NCBI GenBank assembly: GCA_023412995.1
Contig: JAEZQS010000364.1
Span: 1 to 6,057 of the forward strand
Source of the DNA: Pseudomonadota bacterium
GTDB lineage: Bacteria; Pseudomonadota; Gammaproteobacteria; Xanthomonadales; Rhodanobacteraceae
DNA length: 6,057 nt
Reading direction: 5' to 3'
This document shows positions 1 through 6,028 of the stretch, piece after piece. The position numbers and the translations under genes are program-made. Below the pieces are notes generated by a model. It saw only the letters and a program-made list of their open reading frames with translations, ran no database searches and was not told the origin of the DNA. Position 1 is the stretch's first letter. Each line of letters opens with the position of its first letter.

Positions 1-4
1 GCCA

Positions 5-24
5 GCCCCCGCTTCGCGGCGGGC
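5..24 (-). terminator. Candidate hairpin terminator after sodB
   Basis: Positions 5-8 pair with 21-24 and 9-12 with 16-19 around a TTC loop (GAA on the minus strand), giving 8 G-C pairs with one bulged base at position 20. The hairpin lies about 25 nt beyond the sodB stop, where a terminator would be expected. Only four bases remain before the window edge, so a U tract cannot be confirmed. The region is very GC-rich, so chance pairing is possible. Confidence 0.3.
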
Positions 25-49
25 GCTCCCGGGCGGCGGCGCGTCCGCG

Positions 50-628
50 TCAGGTCATCTGCTCGGCGACGAACGGCCAGTTGACCAGGTTCCAGAAGGC
101 CTCGACGTACTGAGGGCGCGCGTTGCGGTAATCGATGTAGTAGGCGTGCTCCCACACGTCGCAGGTCAGCAGCGGGCGGTCGGTGCCGGTCAGCGGGTTG
201 ACCGCGTTGGAGGTGCTCGCGAGCGCCAGGCTGCCATCGGGGCGCTGCACCAGCCAGCCCCAGCCGGAGCCGAACGTGGTGACGCAGGTCTTGGAGAACT
301 CTTCCTTGAACTGGGCGAAGCCGCCGAAGGCGCGGTTGATCGCATCGGCCAGGCGCCCGCCGGGTTCGCCGCCGCCGCTCGGTGAGAGGCAGTTCCAGTA
401 GAAGGTGTGGTTCCACACCTGGGCGGCGTTGTTGAAGATCCCCCCCGACGACTTGCGGATGATCTCCTCCAGCGGCAGGTCCTCGAACTCGGTGCCGGCG
501 ATCTGCTTGTTGAGGTTGGTGACGTAGGCCTGGTGGTGCTTGCCGTAGTGGTAGTCGATGGTCTCCGCCGAGATGTGCGGGGCGAGCGCGTCGCGCGCCC
601 AGGGAAGCGGGGGAAGCTCGATCGCCAT
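50..628 (-). CDS. sodB: Iron superoxide dismutase SodB (192 aa)
   Basis: This cytoplasmic enzyme dismutates superoxide to hydrogen peroxide and oxygen at a mononuclear iron centre. The four metal ligands expected for the family are present: His27 (in DYHYGKHH), His74 (in QVWNH), Asp157 and His161 (in DVWEHAYYIDYRN). Gln70 in AAQVWNH is the position that marks the Fe-type enzyme; Mn-type enzymes place this Gln elsewhere. The N-terminal alpha-hairpin domain covers about residues 1-85 and the alpha/beta metal-binding domain the rest. Length and sequence closely match E. coli SodB throughout. The frame is open to an ATG at 685, but the start at 628 is preferred: it begins at the conserved MAIELPPLPW, has a GGAG Shine-Dalgarno sequence 6-7 nt upstream, and the longer version would run through the promoter. 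It is transcribed divergently from grxD. No clear Fur-box-like sequence was seen upstream. Confidence 0.97.
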   Translation of the reverse strand: MAIELPPLPWARDALAPHISAETIDYHYGKHHQAYVTNLNKQIAGTEFEDLPLEEIIRKSSGGIFNNAAQVWNHTFYWNCLSPSGGGEPGGRLADAINRAFGGFAQFKEEFSKTCVTTFGSGWGWLVQRPDGSLALASTSNAVNPLTGTDRPLLTCDVWEHAYYIDYRNARPQYVEAFWNLVNWPFVAEQMT

Positions 629-632
629 AAGA

Positions 633-638
633 CTCTCC
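633..638 (-). promoter_or_regulatory. sodB ribosome-binding site
   Basis: On the minus strand GGAGAG precedes the ATG at 628 with a 4-6 nt spacer. It fixes the conserved MAIEL start rather than the longer open frame that begins at 685. Confidence 0.7.
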
Positions 639-660
639 GTGCGGGCGGGTGGGGACCCCC

Positions 661-690
661 AGTCTAGGCACCCGGCGACGGCCAAATCAA
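661..690 (-). promoter_or_regulatory. Candidate sigma70-type promoter of sodB
   Basis: Read on the minus strand, a -35-like TTGATT (690-685; 4 of 6 match to TTGACA) is followed after 18 nt by a -10-like TAGACT (666-661; 4 of 6 match to TATAAT, including the conserved T1, A2 and T6). Transcription would start near 654, giving a leader of about 26 nt that contains the ribosome site. The spacing is good, but this is a consensus match only, and the GC-rich background limits certainty. Confidence 0.5.
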
Positions 691-701
691 CCGCACGCCG
701 C

Positions 702-710
702 TGCTACCAT
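702..710 (+). promoter_or_regulatory. Candidate extended -10 promoter of grxD operon
   Basis: TG at 702-703, one base, then TACCAT at 705-710 forms an extended -10 element (4 of 6 to TATAAT, with T1, A2, A5 and T6 kept). No good -35 is found at 16-18 nt, which an extended -10 can tolerate. The start would be near 717, leaving a leader of about 55 nt before grxD. It lies only 14 bp beyond the -35 of the sodB promoter on the other strand. Confidence 0.42.
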
Positions 711-771
711 GTGCGCCCGCCGCCAGCCGCCTGGCGCACCCACCCGCACCACCCATCGAACCAGCAGGGCA

Positions 772-1089
772 ATGGACATCATCGAACGCATCCGGGATAC
801 CCTCGATTCCCACCCGATCGTGCTTTTCATGAAGGGCACGCCGCAGTTCCCGATGTGCGGGTTTTCGAGCCGTACCTCGCAGGCGCTCAAGGCCGCGGGG
901 GCCGAATTCCATGCCGTCAACGTGCTGGAAGACCCGGAGATCCGTGCCAGCCTGCCGCGCTATTCCAACTGGCCGACCTTCCCGCAGCTGTTCATCCACG
1001 GCGAACTGATCGGCGGTTGCGACATCACGCTCGACCTGTACGAATCGGGCGAGCTGCAGCGCCTGGTGCAGGACGTCCGGAAGGACTGA
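772..1089 (+). CDS. grxD: Monothiol glutaredoxin, Grx4/GrxD type (105 aa)
   Basis: This is a cytoplasmic CGFS glutaredoxin. Family members bind a [2Fe-2S] cluster with glutathione as a dimer, or with BolA-type partners, and deliver it to iron-sulfur proteins; they are poor general disulfide reductants. The protein is a single thioredoxin-fold domain. The signature C29-G30-F31-S32 is present, with Lys21 (in FMKGTP) for glutathione contact, W67-P68-T69 followed by the cis-Pro P71 (TFPQLF), and G81-G82-C83-D84 closing the glutathione site. The length is close to the 115 aa of E. coli Grx4, and the end is slightly shorter. The frame is open back to 649, but family similarity begins at MDIIERI, so ATG 772 is chosen. 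Its ribosome site is weak (AGCAGGG ending 2 nt before the ATG). It is the first gene of a likely operon and is divergent from sodB. Confidence 0.96.
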   Translation: MDIIERIRDTLDSHPIVLFMKGTPQFPMCGFSSRTSQALKAAGAEFHAVNVLEDPEIRASLPRYSNWPTFPQLFIHGELIGGCDITLDLYESGELQRLVQDVRKD

Positions 1090-1093
1090 GCCA

Positions 1094-1861
1094 ATGCTGG
1101 ACTGCATGCGCCCGGCGGTGGGCCCGATGGCAGCCGCTGCCGATTCGCTGCGCGAGCGGGTCGTGCTGGTGACCGGCGCCACCGGCGGGCTTGGCCGCGC
1201 CTGTGCGCTCGCCGCCGCGGCGGCGGGCGCCACCGTCGTGCTGCTCGGGCGCAAGGTGCGCGCACTCGAATCCCTGCACGATGAAATCGAGGCGGGCGGC
1301 GCGCCACAGCCCGCGATCTACCCGATGGACCTTGCCGGGGCAACCGCGAAGGACCACGAGGACGCCGCCGCCGCGATCCGGCACCAGCTCGGGCGCCTCG
1401 ATGGCCTCGTGCATGCCGCGGCGCACTTCGACACCCTGCAACCCTTCGAACAGCAGGCGCCGGAGGAATGGGCGCGCAACCTGCAGGTCAACCTGACGGC
1501 GCCGTTCCTGCTGACGCGCGCCTGCCTGCCGCTGCTGCGCGAGGCGCCCGATGCGGCCATCGTGTTCGTGCTGGACGATCCCGCGCGCGTCGGCAACGCC
1601 TTCTGGGGCGGCTACGGCGTCGCCAAGTTTGCGCTGCAGGGGCTTGCCTCGATCGTGCACGAGGAAACCGAAGGCACGCGCGTGCGCACCCATGCGGTGC
1701 TGCCCGGGCCGATGCGCACCGCGCTGCGGCGCGCCGCCTACTTCGGCGAGGACACCCTGGAGCACCCGGAACCCGCGCCCGCAGGGGCCGCGATCGCGTC
1801 GCTGCTGGCGGGCGACCCCGCCGGCCTGCGCGGGACCATACTGGACCTCAGGCCGGGTTGA
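1094..1861 (+). CDS. YciK-like short-chain dehydrogenase/reductase, atypical active site (255 aa)
   Basis: This is a classical-size SDR with a single Rossmann domain, probably a cytosolic NADP(H)-dependent oxidoreductase of unknown substrate. Visible motifs are the dinucleotide loop TGATGGLG (27-34); Arg53 after strand beta-2 (LLGRK), which favours NADP over NAD; Asn133 in QVNLT; Tyr174 and Lys178 (YGVAK); and the PG after beta-6 (204-205). The overall pattern (LLGR, LDG, WGxYxxxK, PGxxRT) is most like E. coli YciK. Two usual features are missing. The catalytic Ser, expected 13 residues before Tyr174, is Asp161, and no Ser or Thr lies between 157 and 173. The NAG motif reads HAAA (107-110). 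Substrate and even catalytic activity are therefore open. ATG 1094 has AAGGA 8 nt upstream, inside the end of grxD. ATG 1127 (GGTGGG 4 nt upstream) would give a start closer to YciK and cannot be excluded. The gene is almost contiguous with grxD, so co-translation is likely. Confidence 0.9.
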   Translation: MLDCMRPAVGPMAAAADSLRERVVLVTGATGGLGRACALAAAAAGATVVLLGRKVRALESLHDEIEAGGAPQPAIYPMDLAGATAKDHEDAAAAIRHQLGRLDGLVHAAAHFDTLQPFEQQAPEEWARNLQVNLTAPFLLTRACLPLLREAPDAAIVFVLDDPARVGNAFWGGYGVAKFALQGLASIVHEETEGTRVRTHAVLPGPMRTALRRAAYFGEDTLEHPEPAPAGAAIASLLAGDPAGLRGTILDLRPG

Positions 1862-1863
1862 CG

Positions 1864-1880
1864 CCGCGGCGCTGCCGCGG
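1864..1880 (+). other. Perfect intercistronic GC hairpin before yhgN
   Basis: CCGCGGC at 1864-1870 pairs perfectly with GCCGCGG at 1874-1880 around a 3-nt GCT loop. The seven G-C pairs fill most of the 31-nt gap between the dehydrogenase stop and the yhgN start, and the hairpin ends directly before AAGGGAG, the yhgN ribosome site. There is no T tract, so it is not a standard terminator. It may stabilise or process the transcript, or tune yhgN translation; that role is inference. Confidence 0.5.
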
Positions 1881-1892
1881 AAGGGAGCAACG

Positions 1893-2501
1893 ATGGAACA
1901 CACGATGAGCACGCTGTCGGCGGGAATCCTGCTGTTCCTCATCATGGATCCGCTCGGCAACATCCCGCTGTTCCTCAGCATCCTCCGCAACGTGCGCCCC
2001 GAGCGGCGCCGGCTGGTGCTGGTGCGCGAGCTGCTGATCGCGCTGGTGGTGCTGTTCGGCTTCCTCTTCGGTGGGCGCTACCTGCTGCTGCTGCTCCAGC
2101 TCAAGCAGGAGTCGGTCAGCATCGCGGGCGGCATCGTGCTCTTCATCATTGGCGTGCGGATGATCTTCCCGCCGGGACGCGGCATCTTCGGCGACGCCGA
2201 AGGGGAGCCCTTCATCGTGCCGCTGGCGATCCCGGCGGTGGCGGGTCCCTCCACCATGGCGGCCGTCATGCTGCTCGCCAACAGCGAGCCCGGCCGTACG
2301 GTGGAATGGAGCCTTGCCCTCTTTGCCGCGTGGTTCGCCACCGCGGCCATCCTGATGTCCTCGACCTACCTCTACCGCTACCTCGGCGCCAGCGTCCTGA
2401 CCGCGGTCGAGCGCCTGATGGGCATGCTGCTGGTGGCGCTCTCGGTGCAGATGTTCCTCGACGGGGTGGTGGCCTACGTGCACCTGGCCGGGATGCGCTA
2501 G
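1893..2501 (+). CDS. yhgN: MarC-family inner-membrane protein YhgN (202 aa)
   Basis: This is an integral inner-membrane protein of the MarC/UPF0056 family, which is annotated as a NAAT (neutral amino acid transporter) family because an archaeal member transports neutral amino acids; the substrate of bacterial YhgN is not established. About six hydrophobic segments are visible, near residues 6-30, 46-69, 74-92, 105-128, 138-160 and 173-195. Family signatures are MDPLGNIPLF (18-27) and the related half-repeat PLAIPAVAGPS (110-120), together with EPFIVP, ERLMG and MFLDG, all of which match E. coli YhgN closely (about 197 aa there). ATG 1893 is chosen because AAGGGAG lies 5 nt upstream; a second ATG at 1905 is possible. 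The reading frame stays open upstream to 1551, but that part overlaps the dehydrogenase and is not coding. It is the third gene of the grxD unit and shows no damage. Confidence 0.93.
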   Translation: MEHTMSTLSAGILLFLIMDPLGNIPLFLSILRNVRPERRRLVLVRELLIALVVLFGFLFGGRYLLLLLQLKQESVSIAGGIVLFIIGVRMIFPPGRGIFGDAEGEPFIVPLAIPAVAGPSTMAAVMLLANSEPGRTVEWSLALFAAWFATAAILMSSTYLYRYLGASVLTAVERLMGMLLVALSVQMFLDGVVAYVHLAGMR

Positions 2502-2516
2502 TCGATGGCAGCCGAT

Positions 2517-2539
2517 GCCGGGATTGCGCGGAGCCCGGC
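2517..2539 (+). terminator. Weak hairpin after yhgN, possible terminator
   Basis: GCCGGG at 2517-2522 pairs with CCCGGC at 2534-2539 around an 11-nt loop, starting 15 nt past the yhgN stop. A second hairpin, GCGGC (2560-2564) with GCCGC (2570-2574), follows. Neither has a T tract, so factor-independent termination is doubtful. They may instead protect the 3' end of the operon transcript. Confidence 0.28.
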
Positions 2540-2601
2540 GACAAGTCCCGGAAGGGGTTGCGGCGCAATGCCGCGGCCATCACGAACCTGTCATGGAACG
2601 A

Positions 2602-2610
2602 TGTTAAACT
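2602..2610 (+). promoter_or_regulatory. Candidate extended -10 promoter of the receptor gene
   Basis: TG at 2602-2603, one base, then TAAACT at 2605-2610 (4 of 6 to TATAAT, with T1, A2, A4 and T6) sits in a short A/T-richer patch that stands out from the surrounding GC-rich sequence. TTAA occurs twice here (2604-2607 and 2615-2618). No good -35 lies at 16-18 nt. Transcription would start near 2617, giving a leader of about 105 nt. GTTAAT at 2614-2619 is an alternative -10 with CTGTCA upstream, but the spacer of 20 nt is too long. Confidence 0.4.
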
Positions 2611-2619
2611 GCGGTTAAT

Positions 2620-2697
2620 GGATGGGGGCTCTCCCCTCCGGCAGCCCGCTTGGCCTTCCGCGTCGCATGGCGCGTGATGCAGCGGGCGTTTTCCCGC
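2620..2697 (+). promoter_or_regulatory. Structured 5' leader of the receptor mRNA
   Basis: Three pairings are visible. GGGG (2625-2628) pairs with CCCC (2633-2636) around a CTCT loop, at the expected 5' end of the transcript. GCCCGCT (2644-2650) pairs perfectly with AGCGGGC (2681-2687), which is followed by GTTTT. GCGGG (2682-2686) can instead pair with CCCGC (2693-2697). GGGCT (2626-2630) can also pair with AGCCC (2643-2647), competing with both the first and second helices. This resembles an attenuator in layout, but the T run is only four bases and I recognise no known riboswitch class. Confidence 0.3.
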
Positions 2698-2722
2698 CAC
2701 CGTCCCGACCACAGGACCGACG

Positions 2723-5700
2723 ATGAACAAGCATTTCCGCATGCGGCTGCTGCCGTGGGTGATTGGATCCTTTCTTGCGGTTTCGGCCGTGCATGCGCAG
2801 AACACGTCCTCCTCGCTGAGCGGGCGCATCCTCGATGCCAGCGGCCAGCCGGTGGCGGGTGCGACGGTCGAGATCGTGCACATGCCCTCGGGCACCTCGC
2901 GCACCGTGGTGACCGATGCCAGCGGCCGCTACAGCGCGCAGGGCCTGCGCGTGGGCGGTCCGTTCGACATCAAGGCCTCGGGCGACCACGGCGAGAGCGC
3001 CGAGCAGCAGGACGTGTACCTGAAGCTGGCCGAGGAAAGCACGCTCAACCTGGTCATGGAAGCGGGTGACACCACCCTGCTGGAAGGGTTGACGGTGACC
3101 GCCGCCGCGCCCGGCGCGATCTTCCAGCCCGACAACAAGGGCATCGGCACCAACCTCTCGCAGCGCGACCTCGTGGCCATGCCGCAGCCGGACCGTTCGA
3201 TCCAGAACGTCGTGCGGGCCGATCCCCGCATCGTCGTCACCGACCGCGACCGCGGCGCGTTCTCGGCGATGGGCCAGAACTTCCGCTACAACACCATCAC
3301 CGTCGACACGATCAACGCGGGCGACCCGTTCGGCCTCAACGACAACGGCCTGCCGACGCTCGGCAGCCCGATCTCGCCCGACGCGATCGAGGAATACAAC
3401 ATCTCGACCGCCAACTACGACGTCACCCAGCGCCGCGGCGTCGGCGCCTCGGTGAACGCGGTCACCAAGAGCGGCACCAACGAGTTCCACGGTTCGGCCT
3501 ATTACGCGTTCCAGGACGTCGACAGCATGGTCGGCGAAGGCGAGCAGGGCGAAGAATGGACCGGCTACGAAAGCAAGTGGACCGGCGGCGCCACCCTTGG
3601 CGGACCGATCGTCAAGGACACGCTGTTCTTCTTCCTCTCGCTGGAAAAGAGCGAGCAGAAGGCGCCCGGTTCCGTGTGGGGCCCGGAAGGCTCGGGGGCG
3701 ACCAATGAAGTGCGCGGCCTGACCCAGGCCCAGGTGGACGAGATCATCGCCATCGCCAACGGCTACGGCATCGATGCCGGCGGCATCCAGGGTTCCAACG
3801 TGGACCTGGAGAGCAAGCGCGGCCTCGCCAAGATCGACTGGAACATCAACGATTCGCACCGCGCGAGCCTGCGCGCCAGCCGCACCGAGGAGACGCAGCC
3901 GGTGGTGGTGGTGGGCAATTCGACCCGCCTCAACCTTTCCAGCAACTGGTACGTCTTCGACAAGGCCAACACCAGCTACGCACTGAGCCTCTACGACGAC
4001 TGGACCGACATCTTCTCGACCGAGGCGTCGGTCGGCTACAACCACTTCGACCAGGTGCGCGGCCCGCTCAGCGGCCAGTACGCACCCGAGATCACCGTGC
4101 GCACCACCGGCGAGGATTCGGGTACCTCGGTCGTCCTCGGCACCGAGTATTCCACCCAGGCGAACGCGCTCGCGGTGAAGACCTGGAACGGCTACTTCGC
4201 CGGCAACTGGTTCCTCGGCGAGCACACCGTCAAGGCGGGCCTGGACTACCAGAAGGACGACTACTACAACCTGTTCCTGCAGCGCTACAACGGTGTCTAC
4301 GAATTCAACTCGATCGAGGACTTCGCCAGCGGCACCTACCGCCGCTACCGCCTCGCCCAGCCGGCTCCGGGCTACACCCTCGGCAACGTCGCGGCTGGCT
4401 TCGAACTCGAGCAGCGCGGCCTGTTCGTGCAGGACAACTGGCAGGCCACCGACCGCCTGTCGCTGCAGTTCGGCCTGCGCTGGGACATCCCCGGCGTCAG
4501 CCCGCAGCCGACCTTCAACCCGTGCTTCGCCGCGGCCCCGGGCAGGGAAGGCGACCTCGGTCCGTGCGGCCTTCGTCGCGACGCCGGCAACCCCGCAGCG
4601 GCGTTCGGTGGCTACGGTGTCACCAATGCCAGCACCATCGACGGCAACGATGTGCTGCAGCCGCGCCTGTCCTTCAACTACGCCTTCGACAGCGAGCGCA
4701 TGACGCAGCTGCGCGGCGGCATCGGACAGTTCATCTCCAACACGCCCGGCGTGTGGATCGCCAACCCGTATTCCAACAACGGCGTCGCGGTCACCACCTA
4801 CGACGTGAACCACATCCGCGAGGACGGCGACCCGCTGTTCAGCGCGGATCCGTTCGGCCAGAACATCCCGGGCGGCACCATCACGCCGCCCGGGCTCGGC
4901 CGCTCCAGCATGAACGTCGACGTGGTCGATCCCTCGTTCCAGCTGCCGACGGTCACCAAGTTCACGCTGGGCTTCGACCGCGAACTGCCGTGGTGGGATC
5001 TGGTCGGCACCGCCGAGTACGAGCGCCTCGACGTCGACCGCGCCATGATGTACCAGAACCTCAACCTCGGCGCGCCGACCGGCCTGCTGCCGGACGGGCG
5101 CTACAGCTACGCCAAAGACCCGGGCGCCGCGCCCGGCAGCAACAACCCGTCTCGCTACAACGCCAATCCCTCGTTCGGTTCGGTGACCTATCTCACCAAC
5201 ACCAAGCAGGGCGGCGCCGACACGCTGACGCTGTCGCTGAAGAAGCCCTTCGACGACGCCTGGTCGGGCATGCTCGGTTTCACCCTCAGCCGCGCGACCG
5301 AGGTCAACCCGGGCACTTCCAGCGTGGCGTACTCGAACTACCAGTACCGGGCGGTGTTCAACCCGAACGACGAGGAAGTGGCGACGTCGAACTATTCGAT
5401 CCCGCGCCGCGTGATCGCCTCGCTGAGCTGGACCCACAAGTTCTTCGGCGACTATGCCACCCAGGTCAGCGGCTTCTTCGACGGGCACTCCGGCGCGCCC
5501 TACAGCTGGGTCTTCGGCAACGACGCCAACGGCGACTCCATCAGCCGCGACCTGGCCTACGTCCCGGGATCGCTCGACGACGTCATGTTCACCGGCGACT
5601 CGACGGCGGCGCAGCAGCAGGAGTTCATCGACTACATCGCCGGCGACAACTACCTGCGCGACTACCGCGGCCGCGCCTTCAAGCGCAACGAGGCGCGCGC

Positions 5701-6028
5701 ACCGTGGGTCAACCAGGTGGACCTGAGCTTCCGCCAGGAGATCCCCGGCCTGTTCGAAGGCAACAAGGGCGAGCTGCGGTTCGACATCTTCAACTTCGGC
5801 AACCTGCTCAACAGCGACTGGGGTGTCGAACACCGCGCGTCGTTCCCGCTCACCCGCACCCTCGGCAACTTCGCCGGCGTGGATCCGGAAACCGGCCGCT
5901 ACATCTACGACATCGACGACCAGATCGGCGACGACGGCCACTACTCGCCCGACGGCCTGCCGGTGAACGAGTCGTTCGCACCATCGCAGCGCTGGTCGCT
6001 GCTGGTGACGCTGCGCTACTCGTTCTGA
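2723..6028 (+). CDS. Oar-type TonB-dependent outer-membrane receptor (1101 aa)
   Basis: This is a complete outer-membrane beta-barrel receptor whose transport would be powered by TonB-ExbB-ExbD; the substrate is unknown. In order it has a Sec signal peptide (1-25, hydrophobic LLPWVIGSFLAVSA, cleavage likely after VHA before Gln26); a carboxypeptidase-regulatory-like beta-sandwich (about 28-112, with GRILDASGQPVAGATVEI and TDASGRYSAQGL); a TonB-box-like EGLTVTA (121-127); a plug domain (about 135-252, with AIEEYNISTANYDV and GASVNAVTKSGTNEFHG); and a large barrel to the end, closing with LLVTLRYSF and the C-terminal Phe recognised by the BAM machinery. This order and the plug wording match the Oar family of Myxococcus and xanthomonads. 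The only two cysteines are C601 and C615. A DxNxD loop lies at 934-938. ATG 2723 has AGGA 6 nt upstream. No partner gene is visible in the 29 bp after the stop. Confidence 0.95.
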   Translation: MNKHFRMRLLPWVIGSFLAVSAVHAQNTSSSLSGRILDASGQPVAGATVEIVHMPSGTSRTVVTDASGRYSAQGLRVGGPFDIKASGDHGESAEQQDVYLKLAEESTLNLVMEAGDTTLLEGLTVTAAAPGAIFQPDNKGIGTNLSQRDLVAMPQPDRSIQNVVRADPRIVVTDRDRGAFSAMGQNFRYNTITVDTINAGDPFGLNDNGLPTLGSPISPDAIEEYNISTANYDVTQRRGVGASVNAVTKSGTNEFHGSAYYAFQDVDSMVGEGEQGEEWTGYESKWTGGATLGGPIVKDTLFFFLSLEKSEQKAPGSVWGPEGSGATNEVRGLTQAQVDEIIAIANGYGIDAGGIQGSNVDLESKRGLAKIDWNINDSHRASLRASRTEETQPVVVVGNSTRLNLSSNWYVFDKANTSYALSLYDDWTDIFSTEASVGYNHFDQVRGPLSGQYAPEITVRTTGEDSGTSVVLGTEYSTQANALAVKTWNGYFAGNWFLGEHTVKAGLDYQKDDYYNLFLQRYNGVYEFNSIEDFASGTYRRYRLAQPAPGYTLGNVAAGFELEQRGLFVQDNWQATDRLSLQFGLRWDIPGVSPQPTFNPCFAAAPGREGDLGPCGLRRDAGNPAAAFGGYGVTNASTIDGNDVLQPRLSFNYAFDSERMTQLRGGIGQFISNTPGVWIANPYSNNGVAVTTYDVNHIREDGDPLFSADPFGQNIPGGTITPPGLGRSSMNVDVVDPSFQLPTVTKFTLGFDRELPWWDLVGTAEYERLDVDRAMMYQNLNLGAPTGLLPDGRYSYAKDPGAAPGSNNPSRYNANPSFGSVTYLTNTKQGGADTLTLSLKKPFDDAWSGMLGFTLSRATEVNPGTSSVAYSNYQYRAVFNPNDEEVATSNYSIPRRVIASLSWTHKFFGDYATQVSGFFDGHSGAPYSWVFGNDANGDSISRDLAYVPGSLDDVMFTGDSTAAQQQEFIDYIAGDNYLRDYRGRAFKRNEARAPWVNQVDLSFRQEIPGLFEGNKGELRFDIFNFGNLLNSDWGVEHRASFPLTRTLGNFAGVDPETGRYIYDIDDQIGDDGHYSPDGLPVNESFAPSQRWSLLVTLRYSF

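Noticed and set aside
158..163. Cys156 next to the metal ligand Asp157 in SodB, where E. coli has Val
   Set aside because: LLTCDVWEH is, to my knowledge, common in Fe-SODs of pseudomonads and xanthomonads, so it is not an unusual active-site change.
146..667. Plus-strand open frames opposite sodB
   Set aside because: They are short, Ala/Arg/Gly-rich shadows of the sodB coding strand with no motifs or ribosome sites.
629..685. Longer sodB start at ATG 685 adding 19 residues
   Set aside because: The extra residues do not occur in the family, the region contains the likely sodB promoter -10, and the ATG at 628 has its own good ribosome site.
649..771. Longer grxD start at 649 adding 41 residues
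   Set aside because: The added stretch is Arg/Pro/Thr-rich without family similarity, it overlaps the candidate promoters, and CGFS glutaredoxins of this type begin at the MDII position.
629..771. Fur or OxyR/SoxR binding site upstream of sodB and grxD
   Set aside because: No stretch resembles a Fur box or a recognisable OxyR/SoxR site by eye; the short palindromes present are GC-rich and unlike these consensus sequences.
2604..2618. Paired TTAA motifs as a regulator binding site
   Set aside because: Two 4-bp repeats 11 bp apart are too short to support an operator, and they are more simply read as the A/T-rich part of a promoter.
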